This document shows, piece by piece, positions 17,918 through 27,109 of a stretch of DNA of 64,000 nt. The DNA lies in the NCBI GenBank assembly GCA_016840285.1, contig JAEOSR010000004.1, positions 1 to 64,000 on the forward strand, given 5' to 3'. The translations under genes and the position numbers were made by a program. Below the pieces are notes generated by a model. The model saw only the letters and a list, made by a program, of their open reading frames with translations. It searched no databases and was not told the DNA's origin. The stretch comes from Candidatus Hodarchaeota archaeon. GTDB taxonomy: Archaea; Asgardarchaeota; Heimdallarchaeia; Hodarchaeales; Hodarchaeaceae. The number at the start of each line of letters is the position of its first letter. Position 1 is the first letter of the stretch.

Positions 17918-20900
17918 ATGAAAATGACAGAAGAGACATTAGGTTCAGTAGCGGTAATTGGGGGCGGTATAGCAGGGATCCAAGCGTCTTTAGACTTAGC
18001 TGATCAAGGTTTTCTTGTGTATATGGTTGAAAGCAATCCTTCTATAGGGGGCAGGATGGTTCAACTAGATAAGACTTTTCCGACTCTCGATTGTGCAATG
18101 TGCATTCTTGGTCCAAAATTGGTTGATGTTCAACGCCATCCGAATATTAAACTGCTTACTTATTGCGAACCATTAAACCTTTCAGGTTCTGCAGGAAACT
18201 TTAAGCTGAGATATCTCAAAAAAGCTCGTTACGTTGATGAAGAGAAATGCACAGGATGTGGGGACTGTGAAGCAAAATGTCCAGTGTATATTGATGATTA
18301 TTTCAATGAATACTTAACGAGAAAAGATAGGAGAGGTAGAGACAGACCTGCAAGAAAAAATATTTCAATTCCATTTCCTCAAGCTGTCCCTAAAGTAGCA
18401 TTTCTCGTGCCAGAAACATGCCGATATATCCAAAAAGGGAAGTGTGGGCTCTGTCAAAAGGCTTGTGGGCCTGGAGCTATTGATTACGAACAAAAAGACG
18501 AGGAGCACGAGATCAAAGTTGGCGCAGTAATTGTAACAACTGGTTTTGATCCTTTTGATGCTAAAGAAATAAGTAGTTTACACTTCGGACGATTTCCCAA
18601 TGTTGTTACGACATTACAATTTGAGAGATTCCTTAATGCCTCAGGGCCAACTGGAGGAGAAGTGATTAGACCATCAGATCAGAAACACCCCAAGAAAATA
18701 GCTTTCTTACAGTGTGTTGGATCACGTAATCCATCACTTAATAGAAATTATTGTTCTGCAGCATGTTGTATGTATGCAATAAAAGAAGCAGTAATGGCCA
18801 AAGAACACGATCCTAATGTTGAAGCATATATTTATTATATGGATATACGTGCATTTGGGAAAGGATTTGAAGAGTTTTATCAACGGGCTATTAATGAGTT
18901 CAATATTCACTTCATCAAATCTCGTATTGGGGAAATACGAGAAAATCCTGATAATCATAATTTAATAGTCAAATATGAAGATTTTACAGGTACACCCGAT
19001 ATCACTTCTGAGGAGATGGATATGGTTGTATTGTCTACTGGATTGGATCCCTCCTCTCACTCAGATTTTTTAAAAGACTGTATGAATCTTACACTTGATG
19101 AGTATGGTTTTATAGAGACGGATCCATTAACACCATTAGAGACAAATCAACCAGGCGTTTACGTTTGTGGGGTCGCCTCAAGTCCAAAAGACATTCCCGA
19201 TACTGTTGCAGAAGCAAGCGGTGCAGCAGCTAAAGCTTCTATCTTACTTAAAGATGTGAGAGATACTCTAATCGAAGAAATTAAACTTCCCCAGCCAATC
19301 AAAGTAGATCCATTAGATGAACCACGAATAGGAGTCTTAGTTTGCCATTGTGGACACAACATCGCGTCGGTTATCAATTGTGCAGAAGTGGCTGAATATG
19401 CCAAGACATTTTCTAATGTTGTATTCTCAACGGACCCAATGTATGCCTGCGCTGCAGATACACAAGTAGTCATTAAAGAAGCGATAAAAGATCATAATCT
19501 GAATCGTATCATTGTTGCTTCTTGCACACCACGCACCCATGAACCATTGTTTAGAAGTACTCTTCGAGAAGTAGGTTTAAATGAATTTCTGTTTGATCTT
19601 GTAAATATACGCGAAGGTGCTTCTTGGGTACACCCCCATGAACCAGAAAAGGCTAATGAAAAGGCAAAAGATCTGGTTCGGGGGGCAATTGCTCGGACCT
19701 GTGAACTCGAACCCCTCCTTAAAGAAAAAATACCTATAGTTCGGAAAGCTGCAGTTATCGGAGGCGGCTGCGCAGGCATGACTAGTGCTCTAGATCTTGC
19801 GCGAGCTGGGTATCCAGTTTACCTGATAGAAAAGGAAGATCAGCTTGGTGGAGAACTTTTAAAGATACCAGAGCTTCATAACAAACTCAAGGGGAAAGAA
19901 ATTGTTGAGGATCTAGTAAAACAAGTTAATGCAGAGCGAAATATCACTGTTTTTACAAACACCAAGCTTGAAAAGCTTAGTGGAGCCGTTGGTAATTTCA
20001 AAGGAACAGTTAAAGGTGAAGAAATTATATTTGGAGCAGCTATTCTCGCAACAGGGGCGGAACCTTTTGTTCCAAATGGCTATTATCATTATGAGGAAAA
20101 CCCCAACATAATAACTCAAAGGGAGTTTGAAGAGCAGTTCAATGAATTGAATCCCCAAACAGTAGTTATGATTCAATGTGTTGGATCTCGTGAGGATGAA
20201 CCACCTAGGACTTATTGTAGTCGTATTTGTTGTACAGTAGCGATTAAGAATAGCATTCGTATCAAAGAACGTAATTCAAATGCCAATGTATTTATTCTCT
20301 ATAAAGATATTCGAACTTATGGAGATTTAGAAGAAAAATATCTAGAAGCAAGACAGCTTGGTACTGTTTTTATTCGTTACACTGATGAACAGAAGCCAAA
20401 CGTAAGTCCTGATGGAATAGTCGAAATCTTTGATCCAATGTTGGGAGCAACTCTTAGAATTAAACCAGATTTAATTATTTTGAGTGTCCCATTGGTTCCC
20501 AAACCGAATGAGGAATTAAGTCAGATGTTCAAAGTTACTCGTGGAGCTGATGAATTTTTCCTTGAAGCACACGTGAAATTACGACCAATAGATTTCGCTA
20601 CTGACGGTATATTCCTTGCAGGAACGTGTCATTTTCCTAAATTCACGACAGAAAGCATATTTCAAGGTAGTGGAGCAGCTGTTCGGGTTATGGCTCTCCT
20701 TGCCAAAGGATATTTGCTTTCAGAAGGAGCCATTTCAAGAGTCGATCAAGATCTTTGCCGAGGTTGTGGTCGGTGTGAACAGGTATGTCCCTATAAAGCA
20801 ATTGAATTGGAAATAAAGACAATAAAATTGGAAACAAAATCAATACAAACAATAAAAGCTGTTGTAAATGAAGGTGTTTGTAAAGGATGCGGAGTGTGTG

Positions 20901-21040
20901 TGGTTACATGTCCAGTTGGAGCAATAACGGTTAAACACTTCCCCAATAAAACCATAGAAAGACAATTCGAGTCGATTCTTATTAAACCAGAACAAATTAT
21001 TGAAGAAATCTCAGAACCAGCACCTGTGGAGGCTCCGTAG
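17918..21040 (+). CDS. hdrA: HdrA-type flavoprotein with duplicated FAD module
   Basis: A 1040-residue flavin electron-bifurcating subunit, well above the ~650 residues of methanogen HdrA. The first module has GGGIAG (15-20), TLDCAMC (56-62), CxxCxxCxxxC at 111-121 and Cys168/176/179/183. A second Rossmann module begins near 611 (VIGGGCAG), without a matching full Cys set. Two C-terminal [4Fe-4S] motifs follow (CRGCGRCEQVCP near 947; CKGCGVCVVTCP near 988). GAGAGGT precedes ATG 17918, but ATG 17924 has better spacing. It is followed 20 bp later by mvhD, its usual hydrogenase or dehydrogenase adaptor. Confidence 0.93.
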   Translation: MKMTEETLGSVAVIGGGIAGIQASLDLADQGFLVYMVESNPSIGGRMVQLDKTFPTLDCAMCILGPKLVDVQRHPNIKLLTYCEPLNLSGSAGNFKLRYLKKARYVDEEKCTGCGDCEAKCPVYIDDYFNEYLTRKDRRGRDRPARKNISIPFPQAVPKVAFLVPETCRYIQKGKCGLCQKACGPGAIDYEQKDEEHEIKVGAVIVTTGFDPFDAKEISSLHFGRFPNVVTTLQFERFLNASGPTGGEVIRPSDQKHPKKIAFLQCVGSRNPSLNRNYCSAACCMYAIKEAVMAKEHDPNVEAYIYYMDIRAFGKGFEEFYQRAINEFNIHFIKSRIGEIRENPDNHNLIVKYEDFTGTPDITSEEMDMVVLSTGLDPSSHSDFLKDCMNLTLDEYGFIETDPLTPLETNQPGVYVCGVASSPKDIPDTVAEASGAAAKASILLKDVRDTLIEEIKLPQPIKVDPLDEPRIGVLVCHCGHNIASVINCAEVAEYAKTFSNVVFSTDPMYACAADTQVVIKEAIKDHNLNRIIVASCTPRTHEPLFRSTLREVGLNEFLFDLVNIREGASWVHPHEPEKANEKAKDLVRGAIARTCELEPLLKEKIPIVRKAAVIGGGCAGMTSALDLARAGYPVYLIEKEDQLGGELLKIPELHNKLKGKEIVEDLVKQVNAERNITVFTNTKLEKLSGAVGNFKGTVKGEEIIFGAAILATGAEPFVPNGYYHYEENPNIITQREFEEQFNELNPQTVVMIQCVGSREDEPPRTYCSRICCTVAIKNSIRIKERNSNANVFILYKDIRTYGDLEEKYLEARQLGTVFIRYTDEQKPNVSPDGIVEIFDPMLGATLRIKPDLIILSVPLVPKPNEELSQMFKVTRGADEFFLEAHVKLRPIDFATDGIFLAGTCHFPKFTTESIFQGSGAAVRVMALLAKGYLLSEGAISRVDQDLCRGCGRCEQVCPYKAIELEIKTIKLETKSIQTIKAVVNEGVCKGCGVCVVTCPVGAITVKHFPNKTIERQFESILIKPEQIIEEISEPAPVEAP

Positions 21041-21060
21041 GAAAAAAAGGTGAAATTGCA

Positions 21061-21501
21061 ATGACTCAAGCTGAAATTAAATCTACTAACGATGTTTTTG
21101 AACCAAAAATCATTGTATTTGCGTGTAATTGGTGTAGTTATGCAGGTGCAGACTTAGCTGGTGTATCACGGCTTCAATATCCGAGTAATATCCGTATAGT
21201 ACGAGTGATGTGTTCGGGTCGTGTCGATCCAGCATTCGTTCTTAAAGCGTTCCTAAAAGGAGCTGATGGTGTCATGGTTGCAGGGTGCCATCCAGGTGAT
21301 TGCCACTATCTAGAGGGGAATTTGAGGGCAGAAGAACGAATGAACAACATGGTTGAGGCACTGAAGGTACTTGGTTGGGAAGTAGACCGCTTTCGCTTAG
21401 AATGGATTAGTGCGAGCGAGGGTAAACGATTTGCCCAATTAATGACTGAATTTACTGAAAAAATTAGAGAACTAGGCCCAATTAGAATCAAAAACACCTA
21501 A
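21061..21501 (+). CDS. mvhD: MvhD-like iron-sulfur adaptor subunit
   Basis: A 146-residue subunit that carries electrons from a hydrogenase or formate dehydrogenase to HdrA. The sequence has FACNWCSYAGADLAG, VMCSGRVDP and GCHPGDCHY, the conserved MvhD cysteines around a [2Fe-2S]. The SD AGGTGA sits just upstream. It ends the first Hdr operon, which lacks adjacent mvhAG. A second MvhD copy is fused to the HdrA at 49 kb. The electron donor for this set could be the same hydrogenase or an unlinked dehydrogenase. Confidence 0.93.
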   Translation: MTQAEIKSTNDVFEPKIIVFACNWCSYAGADLAGVSRLQYPSNIRIVRVMCSGRVDPAFVLKAFLKGADGVMVAGCHPGDCHYLEGNLRAEERMNNMVEALKVLGWEVDRFRLEWISASEGKRFAQLMTEFTEKIRELGPIRIKNT

Positions 21502-21602
21502 AAAATAATATTGGGGTGGGTGAGATTTTCTTGTTTTCATTGTCGATATTTAATACTTTACCTAGCTGATAAATAATAAGGCTTGGAAGCAGAATAAACT
21601 GT

Positions 21603-21762
21603 ATGATATTTAGGAGAAATTCCCTTAATATTCCTCTGCCAGTTCGTTCAGTGATTCAGTATATAAAAGAACTTCCAGTATATAAAAGAATTTCCCGAAG
21701 CAGATGTTTTTGTTATTAATGTACAAGATTTTGAAAACTTCGTTGAATTTATGTCACAATAA
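21603..21762 (+). pseudogene. small ORF broken by a 19-bp tandem duplication
   Basis: From ATG 21603 a frame reads MIFRRNSLNIPLPVRSVIQY and is then thrown out of frame by two adjacent 19-bp copies (21657-21675 and 21676-21694, one mismatch). Removing one copy restores a ~46-residue ORF that continues IKEFPEADVFVINVQDF to TAA at 21760-21762. The product is unknown; it could also be the C-terminal remnant of a longer gene. It lies between mvhD and the hydrogenase protease. Confidence 0.45.
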
Positions 21763-21828
21763 GTAATAATATCTATTAAATTCTAAACATTTTAATAAAT
21801 CTTTTTTGAGAGTATACATTGGAGTAAA

Positions 21829-22338
21829 TTGACCAGATCCAAGTTTCTCGTAGTATTAGGAGTAGGTAATGACATTAGAATGGATGATGGCGCTGGAATC
21901 AGGATTGTTGAACGTTTAGAACGAGATCCAAGCTTACAACACTTGGATATTTCGTTTAAATTTTTAAATACGGGTGGATTCGACATTCTGGATGAAATCG
22001 ACGGTTACGAGAGAGCAATAATTGTAGATGCTGCGTCTATGACCGATCAGGGTCTAAAACCTGGACAATTCTTCCACATAAGTGACTTGAGTGAATTTAC
22101 AACAGGACAACCCATTGGGGTATCTTCTCATGGTGTCGGGGTTCTTCAAGTATTGGGATATGCCAAAATGGGTGGGTATCAAATTCCACATCAAATTGAA
22201 GTCTATGGGATACAAGTTAAAGAAACTGGCTATTTTAGCGAGGATTTAACCCCTGAAGTTGCAGAGGGAGTTAAAAAATTAGTCAAAATTTTAAGAAAAC
22301 GAATCCTGAACCTCTATACCCAATTTAAAGAGCAATAG
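21829..22338 (+). CDS. hydrogenase maturation endopeptidase (HycI/FrhD family)
   Basis: A 169-residue protease that removes the C-terminal tail of the NiFe large subunit after metal insertion. VLGVGNDIRMDDGAG holds the first nickel-binding acid (Asp after GN), DAASM carries a second metal-binding region, and SSHGVGVLQVL the conserved His. The start is TTG 21829 with GGAG four bases upstream. It is likely the processor of MvhA at 47.6 kb, whose 32-residue tail is intact in the gene. It is encoded apart from its substrate, near the first Hdr operon. Confidence 0.92.
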   Translation: MTRSKFLVVLGVGNDIRMDDGAGIRIVERLERDPSLQHLDISFKFLNTGGFDILDEIDGYERAIIVDAASMTDQGLKPGQFFHISDLSEFTTGQPIGVSSHGVGVLQVLGYAKMGGYQIPHQIEVYGIQVKETGYFSEDLTPEVAEGVKKLVKILRKRILNLYTQFKEQ

Positions 22339-22459
22339 GTACTTTTATTCGCTCAATTATTCCAAATATCCAATATTCACTAGTTTTAATATCAAACTAA
22401 TAGTAGTTATCCATAGGTAAGTTAACAACTTATAATTCCATACGTGGAAAGAGAGTAAA

Positions 22460-22945
22460 ATGAGTGATGAAGCAAAGGATATCATGTTAGGAGAGGAAAA
22501 TCTTGAATTGGATAAAGAATTTAAGATTTTCTTGAAACAATGGTTTTCTGGCTTTGTGAAGGGAGTAAAGGAGTTAGATGACGAAAACTTGCTTAAAATT
22601 TCAGAATTAACAGGTCGGGCATGTGCTAATATCCATTCTAGTGTATCGTTTTGGGAAATATGGGAAGCTACCCGTAATATTGATGACTTTATTTCAAAAA
22701 TCAATGAATTCCATAGGGAAGAACTCTACAAAAGAATTGAAAACAAAATATTTGTGACTTACTCTAGATGTCGCTGCCCACTAGTTAGATTTGATATCGT
22801 GAATTCTCCTGTCATTTTTAATTGTTTCAATTGGTTTAGTGAGAATTTTGAGACTATCTTGAGACGACCAATAAAAGTATTCACCAAGAACATAATTCTT
22901 AGGGGAGTGAAGAGCTGCAACTTTGTGATTTTTATTGGAACCTGA
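22460..22945 (+). CDS. uncharacterised Cys-containing protein
   Basis: A 161-residue cytosolic protein, helical in the first half, with a Cys pattern in the second: SRCRCPL, then FNCFNWFSENF, then KSCNFVIF at the end. This spacing (CxCPL … C … CxFVI) is familiar from a group of uncharacterised archaeal/bacterial proteins that end in a metal-binding or effector-binding fold, but I cannot name the family. A weak GAAAGAG SD is present. It stands between the hydrogenase protease and a convergent flavoprotein gene. Confidence 0.6.
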   Translation: MSDEAKDIMLGEENLELDKEFKIFLKQWFSGFVKGVKELDDENLLKISELTGRACANIHSSVSFWEIWEATRNIDDFISKINEFHREELYKRIENKIFVTYSRCRCPLVRFDIVNSPVIFNCFNWFSENFETILRRPIKVFTKNIILRGVKSCNFVIFIGT

Positions 22946-22962
22946 ACCTGTAGAAATAATAT

Positions 22963-24483
22963 CTACGAATCAGTCCAATCTTTTAGAATTTTTAAAGCAC
23001 AGGAGTAACCAGCCATTATCGCTCCAGAAAAACCTCCACTTCCAGTCCAGGCTGATGCAAGATACAGATTATTTATGGGAGGTTTACGAATATTATGTTT
23101 CATAGGTCCAACCTGATTAGGTGTTTGGGCAAACCCATAAACTGTTCCTTCAGGATTTAGGGTGTATCGAACCATAGTCTTTGGAGTGGCAACCTCACTA
23201 AAAATAATTATATCCTTTATACCAGGAATAAGTGCTTCTAGTCTCTCAATAAGAATCTGTGCTACTTCATCTTTCTTATTATTATATTCTGTTTCATTTA
23301 ATTGAGCCCAATGATCCAGGTAATCTATAGTACAAATGACTCCTGTGTAAACTCCTATATCATTGATCTGAGAATCAATATTACTATAATCAACAAATGT
23401 AAAACCTTTCTTTGTGAAATCATTTGTTTTTTCTTGGGGATGAAAATCCTTTAATCTCGTGAGATCTTTGGAAAAAACAAATGTAGAATAGGCTTTATAT
23501 CCTAAACTTGTAGGGGATTCAGAAAAAGCAAGATATAGAGAAAGGATAGAACACGCTAGTTTAAGAGAAGTGACTTTCTTTTGGTATTCCGTATTTTTAA
23601 GTTGTGGTACTAGATCATTAACCACATTAGGAAGCGCTGCATTTGCTAATACAACTTTTGCATAAGCGGAGGATTCTTCGTTGTCTCCCTTTTCTTTTTG
23701 TTTTGTACGTCTATATTTAACCCCTATGGCAGTATCATTTTCAGTGATGATTTGTGTAACCAGATGTTTTAGAATAATAGTGCCATCATTATTGGAAATA
23801 ACAGTAGCTAAATGGTCAGAAAGTGATTGTGATCCCCCTTTAATGAAATGTCCACCCCCAGTAAAGTAACTGTTCTGAGCAACAGAGAAAAAAATCATGG
23901 ATAAGCTATAAGGATCATCATGATAATATCCTAGATTCCCAGTTAAAACAAATTTTAAATCTTCGTTGTCGGTTATTGTATCAATATACTCTCCAATACT
24001 CGTTTGACTAATGGGAGCTAACTTTTCTAAATTTCCTTCAACAAGAAAATTAAACGTTTGATTGATATCTTTAAAAAAAGTCTCAATAGCATCTTGTTCA
24101 TGTGGGAATGCTTTCGATAGAACCCTTTTAGCTTCAGGAATATCATGAGGTATTGTAATATCAATTTTACTGTTTGTTATCCGGAAAAACTCTGGTACCC
24201 GAATGAATTCCACATTAGTATTTACATCCAATTCTTCAAAGATTAGTTTTTTCGGGTCGAATACACTATCTAAACCATCCATCTCATGCAATCCGACTTC
24301 AAAACCAGTCTTTTGGCCCTTAATTTTCCGATGAAAGACAGTGGCACATCCCCCTACTTTGTTATGTTGTTCAATCAAAAGAACCTTCTTCCCTTCCTTA
24401 GCAAGTTTTGCTCCTGCAGTCAATCCAGCTAGGCCCGAGCCAATGATAATTATATCATGTTCCTGCATTCTTCTCAGTTCCAT
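22963..24483 (-). CDS. CrtI/retinol-saturase-like FAD oxidoreductase
   Basis: A 506-residue flavoprotein. An N-terminal FAD fold GSGLAGLTAGAKLAKEGKKV is followed by the VGGCATVF segment and a C-terminal FAD motif (NLYLASAWTGSGGFSGAIMAG), as in phytoene desaturases and retinol saturases. The substrate may be an isoprenoid or carotenoid chain; archaeal lipid saturation or desaturation is possible, but unproven. Met6 (MQEHD) is an alternative start. It is divergent from the lipase-like gene 140 bp away, so the pair may share a promoter region. Confidence 0.85.
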   Translation of the reverse strand: MELRRMQEHDIIIIGSGLAGLTAGAKLAKEGKKVLLIEQHNKVGGCATVFHRKIKGQKTGFEVGLHEMDGLDSVFDPKKLIFEELDVNTNVEFIRVPEFFRITNSKIDITIPHDIPEAKRVLSKAFPHEQDAIETFFKDINQTFNFLVEGNLEKLAPISQTSIGEYIDTITDNEDLKFVLTGNLGYYHDDPYSLSMIFFSVAQNSYFTGGGHFIKGGSQSLSDHLATVISNNDGTIILKHLVTQIITENDTAIGVKYRRTKQKEKGDNEESSAYAKVVLANAALPNVVNDLVPQLKNTEYQKKVTSLKLACSILSLYLAFSESPTSLGYKAYSTFVFSKDLTRLKDFHPQEKTNDFTKKGFTFVDYSNIDSQINDIGVYTGVICTIDYLDHWAQLNETEYNNKKDEVAQILIERLEALIPGIKDIIIFSEVATPKTMVRYTLNPEGTVYGFAQTPNQVGPMKHNIRKPPINNLYLASAWTGSGGFSGAIMAGYSCALKILKDWTDS

Positions 24484-24622
24484 TTTAAAACATCTATTTT
24501 CGGTAAATAATAACCTAGATACATCTGTATTAATACCTTATCTAAATATTCAAAAAAACAGATTGAAAGAAAATAATATGGGGGATAAAATTAAAAAAGC
24601 AAAACTCATCTATCTGGATTAA

Positions 24623-26161
24623 ATGAAAGAAGTTGAATACGAGATTATAGATGTATATGAAAGTGATAATCTCAAGGAAGGAGTTTTACAAAATTTACCT
24701 GCTTACTTGACAGTATCATTCAATATAGAAAGAGAAACTAAATATACTTTCATTGCAGAGTCTCCACAAGGTGAAATTACAGGTAATATATCGGGGAAGG
24801 CACAACCTGGTTTTAATCATCATTGGCGCATTCCAATTCTCGAACAGCCAGGAGATTGGAAAGTTGAGATCCATTTACACTTTGATAAGCCAGTGGAGAT
24901 GATTCGCGAGGTTGTTTCTATTCATATTCCTTCGAATTTATTCGATTATCGTTTAGATGAAGAAGAGTCATCAATTGATGATTATTTAAAGGATTTAATT
25001 GTTCCAACTCAAGATGAAATTCAATATGTTGATGTAACCTCCAGATTAGCCGAGCTAGATGCACATTGGTTGCAAATAGACCCAGAATTAAAAATCTGGC
25101 GTTATATCTACCAAGATGTCGAAAGTAAATTGAAAGAAGAACGTTTCTTCCCAATTTTACTTATTCATGGATTTCATTCCCATTACTCAACATGGAATTG
25201 GATGGTGCGGTATCTCTGGGCGGATGGTTTTCGAAATATTTTTGCAATGGCTTTATATGATGATACTTTAGGAGTAGAACAGAATACTCATCATTTGAAA
25301 AATGTAATTGACGAAATTTTGGATTTAACCAGTTATGAAGAATTATGTCTTATTGGCCATTCACTAGGAGGGTTAATGGGAAGATTTTTCGTTAAGTCAT
25401 TCGATCCCAAGAAGGTTAAATTACTGGTAACTATTGGTTCTCCTCACTTGTGTGGACTATCACTACTACCCAGGCTAGTTGCATTTAATATAATTAATAG
25501 AAGAGCTCAGATAACTAAAAGAGATCTGGAATTACACCCTTCGAGCACATTAAAGAAGACTCAAAAGATATTTACAGAGGCAGACTTGTATGTTCTGTCA
25601 ATGGTTAACATTTGCGGTACAAAAGTTCGTGGAGGGGACACTGGTTTCAAATTTAAAGATAATCTTGTACCAGACATGATTAATCTGGGTGTGAATTATA
25701 TTCACACATCATTACATAAGAATGAAGATACTTATGGCATTATACACAATCTAATTTTTGGAAAATCGATTATTTATAAAATTCGCCTATTATATATAAC
25801 CCCTACAGTTGAATCTCCAAAGAAAACTAAAATTTGCCTATATTTTAAACCAGAGGGGCAAAAAGATTATCAACAGTACCCAATTAAGGATTTCATTCAA
25901 TTAAAGGAGAAGAAACCGTATATTCCCCAAGTTCCCATGATAGTCTTTACCTACTTAAGAAATGAAAAGAAAATCAAAAGAGAACGGTTAGAAATCCAGA
26001 TCCGTGATAAGAAAAAAAGAGTATTAGCTGATGATGAAATTATATTTGCTCTTGGGGCTAAAAAGCAAGTTAGTGACCATTTCAATCTAGATACAGGAAC
26101 TGGATACATGATCCAATTTGCCGTATATTCCTATCGGCTTCAATATAGTTTCAATAAATAA
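24623..26161 (+). CDS. alpha/beta-hydrolase (lipase/PGAP1-like)
   Basis: A 512-residue hydrolase. Residues 1-130 look like a beta-sandwich. Residues 165-385 form an alpha/beta hydrolase with oxyanion-side HGFHSHYSTW and nucleophile elbow GHSLGG, with a candidate catalytic His in YGIIHNL. Residues ~390-512 form a second beta-rich domain. There is no signal peptide, so it acts in the cytosol or on the inner membrane face. The nucleophile elbow and context (acyltransferase and acyl-CoA ligase follow) favour a lipid esterase. It is convergent with the PlsC gene, 8 bp apart. Confidence 0.8.
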   Translation: MKEVEYEIIDVYESDNLKEGVLQNLPAYLTVSFNIERETKYTFIAESPQGEITGNISGKAQPGFNHHWRIPILEQPGDWKVEIHLHFDKPVEMIREVVSIHIPSNLFDYRLDEEESSIDDYLKDLIVPTQDEIQYVDVTSRLAELDAHWLQIDPELKIWRYIYQDVESKLKEERFFPILLIHGFHSHYSTWNWMVRYLWADGFRNIFAMALYDDTLGVEQNTHHLKNVIDEILDLTSYEELCLIGHSLGGLMGRFFVKSFDPKKVKLLVTIGSPHLCGLSLLPRLVAFNIINRRAQITKRDLELHPSSTLKKTQKIFTEADLYVLSMVNICGTKVRGGDTGFKFKDNLVPDMINLGVNYIHTSLHKNEDTYGIIHNLIFGKSIIYKIRLLYITPTVESPKKTKICLYFKPEGQKDYQQYPIKDFIQLKEKKPYIPQVPMIVFTYLRNEKKIKRERLEIQIRDKKKRVLADDEIIFALGAKKQVSDHFNLDTGTGYMIQFAVYSYRLQYSFNK

Positions 26162-26169
26162 GATCACTA

Positions 26170-27060
26170 TCAATAATATGATTCGAGTAATTTTTGAATC
26201 TGTGTTGGGGGGACACGGGCAAGTTTATGAAGAAATTTATTGAATTCTTTCTGTTTTTTTGAAGATATAGTAATATCTTCAATTCTAGTGTTAAATTTTA
26301 ATTCAAGAAGTTTAAGATAATGTTTTTCAGTCTTTAAAAACAGATTCCTTATTGAGTGCATGATATTATCAGTTACTTCTCTTGCTTTGGGAAAAAAATC
26401 AGTATCTGATTCTGACCAGCCACCCCTACGAGAATATTGATGAAAATATGCTGGTTCACCAAAGGAAATCGAAACATAGGATCCAAATTTTGGGATTACT
26501 GTTCCTGGCCTTAAAGCCTCAGCTGTTCCATGAATATATATTGGCATTACAGGGATTTTTCCATTTGTATTAAGGACGATTCGGCCTATTCCTGTTCGTC
26601 CTTCTTCCGCTAAATTAAAATAGTCGTGAAATGGAGTTCTATGAATACGTCTACCTTGGGGAGTTATTAAAACAGCAAAACCTTCTAATACGGATTTGGT
26701 TGCAAAATCTAGTGCTGGCTTTGGATTCTCACGAAAAATTGGGATTGCTCCTATGATTAAGAGGAGTCTACCAATAAGTGTTTCCAATAGAATCTTCCCC
26801 GAAGCGATGAATCCAAGAAATTTCCTTGGTCCAAAAGGTGTAAGAATGGCACTAATGACCATGAAACCGTCTAGATGAGATTGATGATTAATACAAAAGA
26901 TAATGCCTTTTCCTTCGGGAAATTTCTTAAGGTTCTCTCCCCCAATTACATCAAAACAAAAAAGAAATCTGATAACCCGCGGTAAAAACGGGGTTAACAT
27001 AAGATAAAATGCTCTTCTTAGAAAAGACCACTGTTTATAAGCGTGTGAATTGAGAGCCAA
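26170..27060 (-). CDS. PlsC-like 1-acyl-glycerol-phosphate acyltransferase
   Basis: A 296-residue membrane-associated acyltransferase. It carries the HX4D motif (NHQSHLDGF), block II GAIPIFREN, a block III variant PQGRR in place of PEGTR, and block IV MPIYIHG. It transfers acyl groups to a glycerolipid; classic archaeal lipids are ethers, so an ester-lipid enzyme is notable. It lies downstream of and on the same strand as the acyl-CoA ligase (50 bp), probably in one transcript. Confidence 0.87.
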   Translation of the reverse strand: MALNSHAYKQWSFLRRAFYLMLTPFLPRVIRFLFCFDVIGGENLKKFPEGKGIIFCINHQSHLDGFMVISAILTPFGPRKFLGFIASGKILLETLIGRLLLIIGAIPIFRENPKPALDFATKSVLEGFAVLITPQGRRIHRTPFHDYFNLAEEGRTGIGRIVLNTNGKIPVMPIYIHGTAEALRPGTVIPKFGSYVSISFGEPAYFHQYSRRGGWSESDTDFFPKAREVTDNIMHSIRNLFLKTEKHYLKLLELKFNTRIEDITISSKKQKEFNKFLHKLARVPPTQIQKLLESYY

Positions 27061-27109
27061 AGATTAGTCCAACTTTACGTGAAGAAATGATATTAAAGAT
27101 CCATGATTC

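Noticed and set aside
24341..24622. 93-codon plus-strand ORF before the hydrolase
   Set aside because: Most of it overlaps the FAD-oxidoreductase gene in antisense, and its sequence shows no domain.
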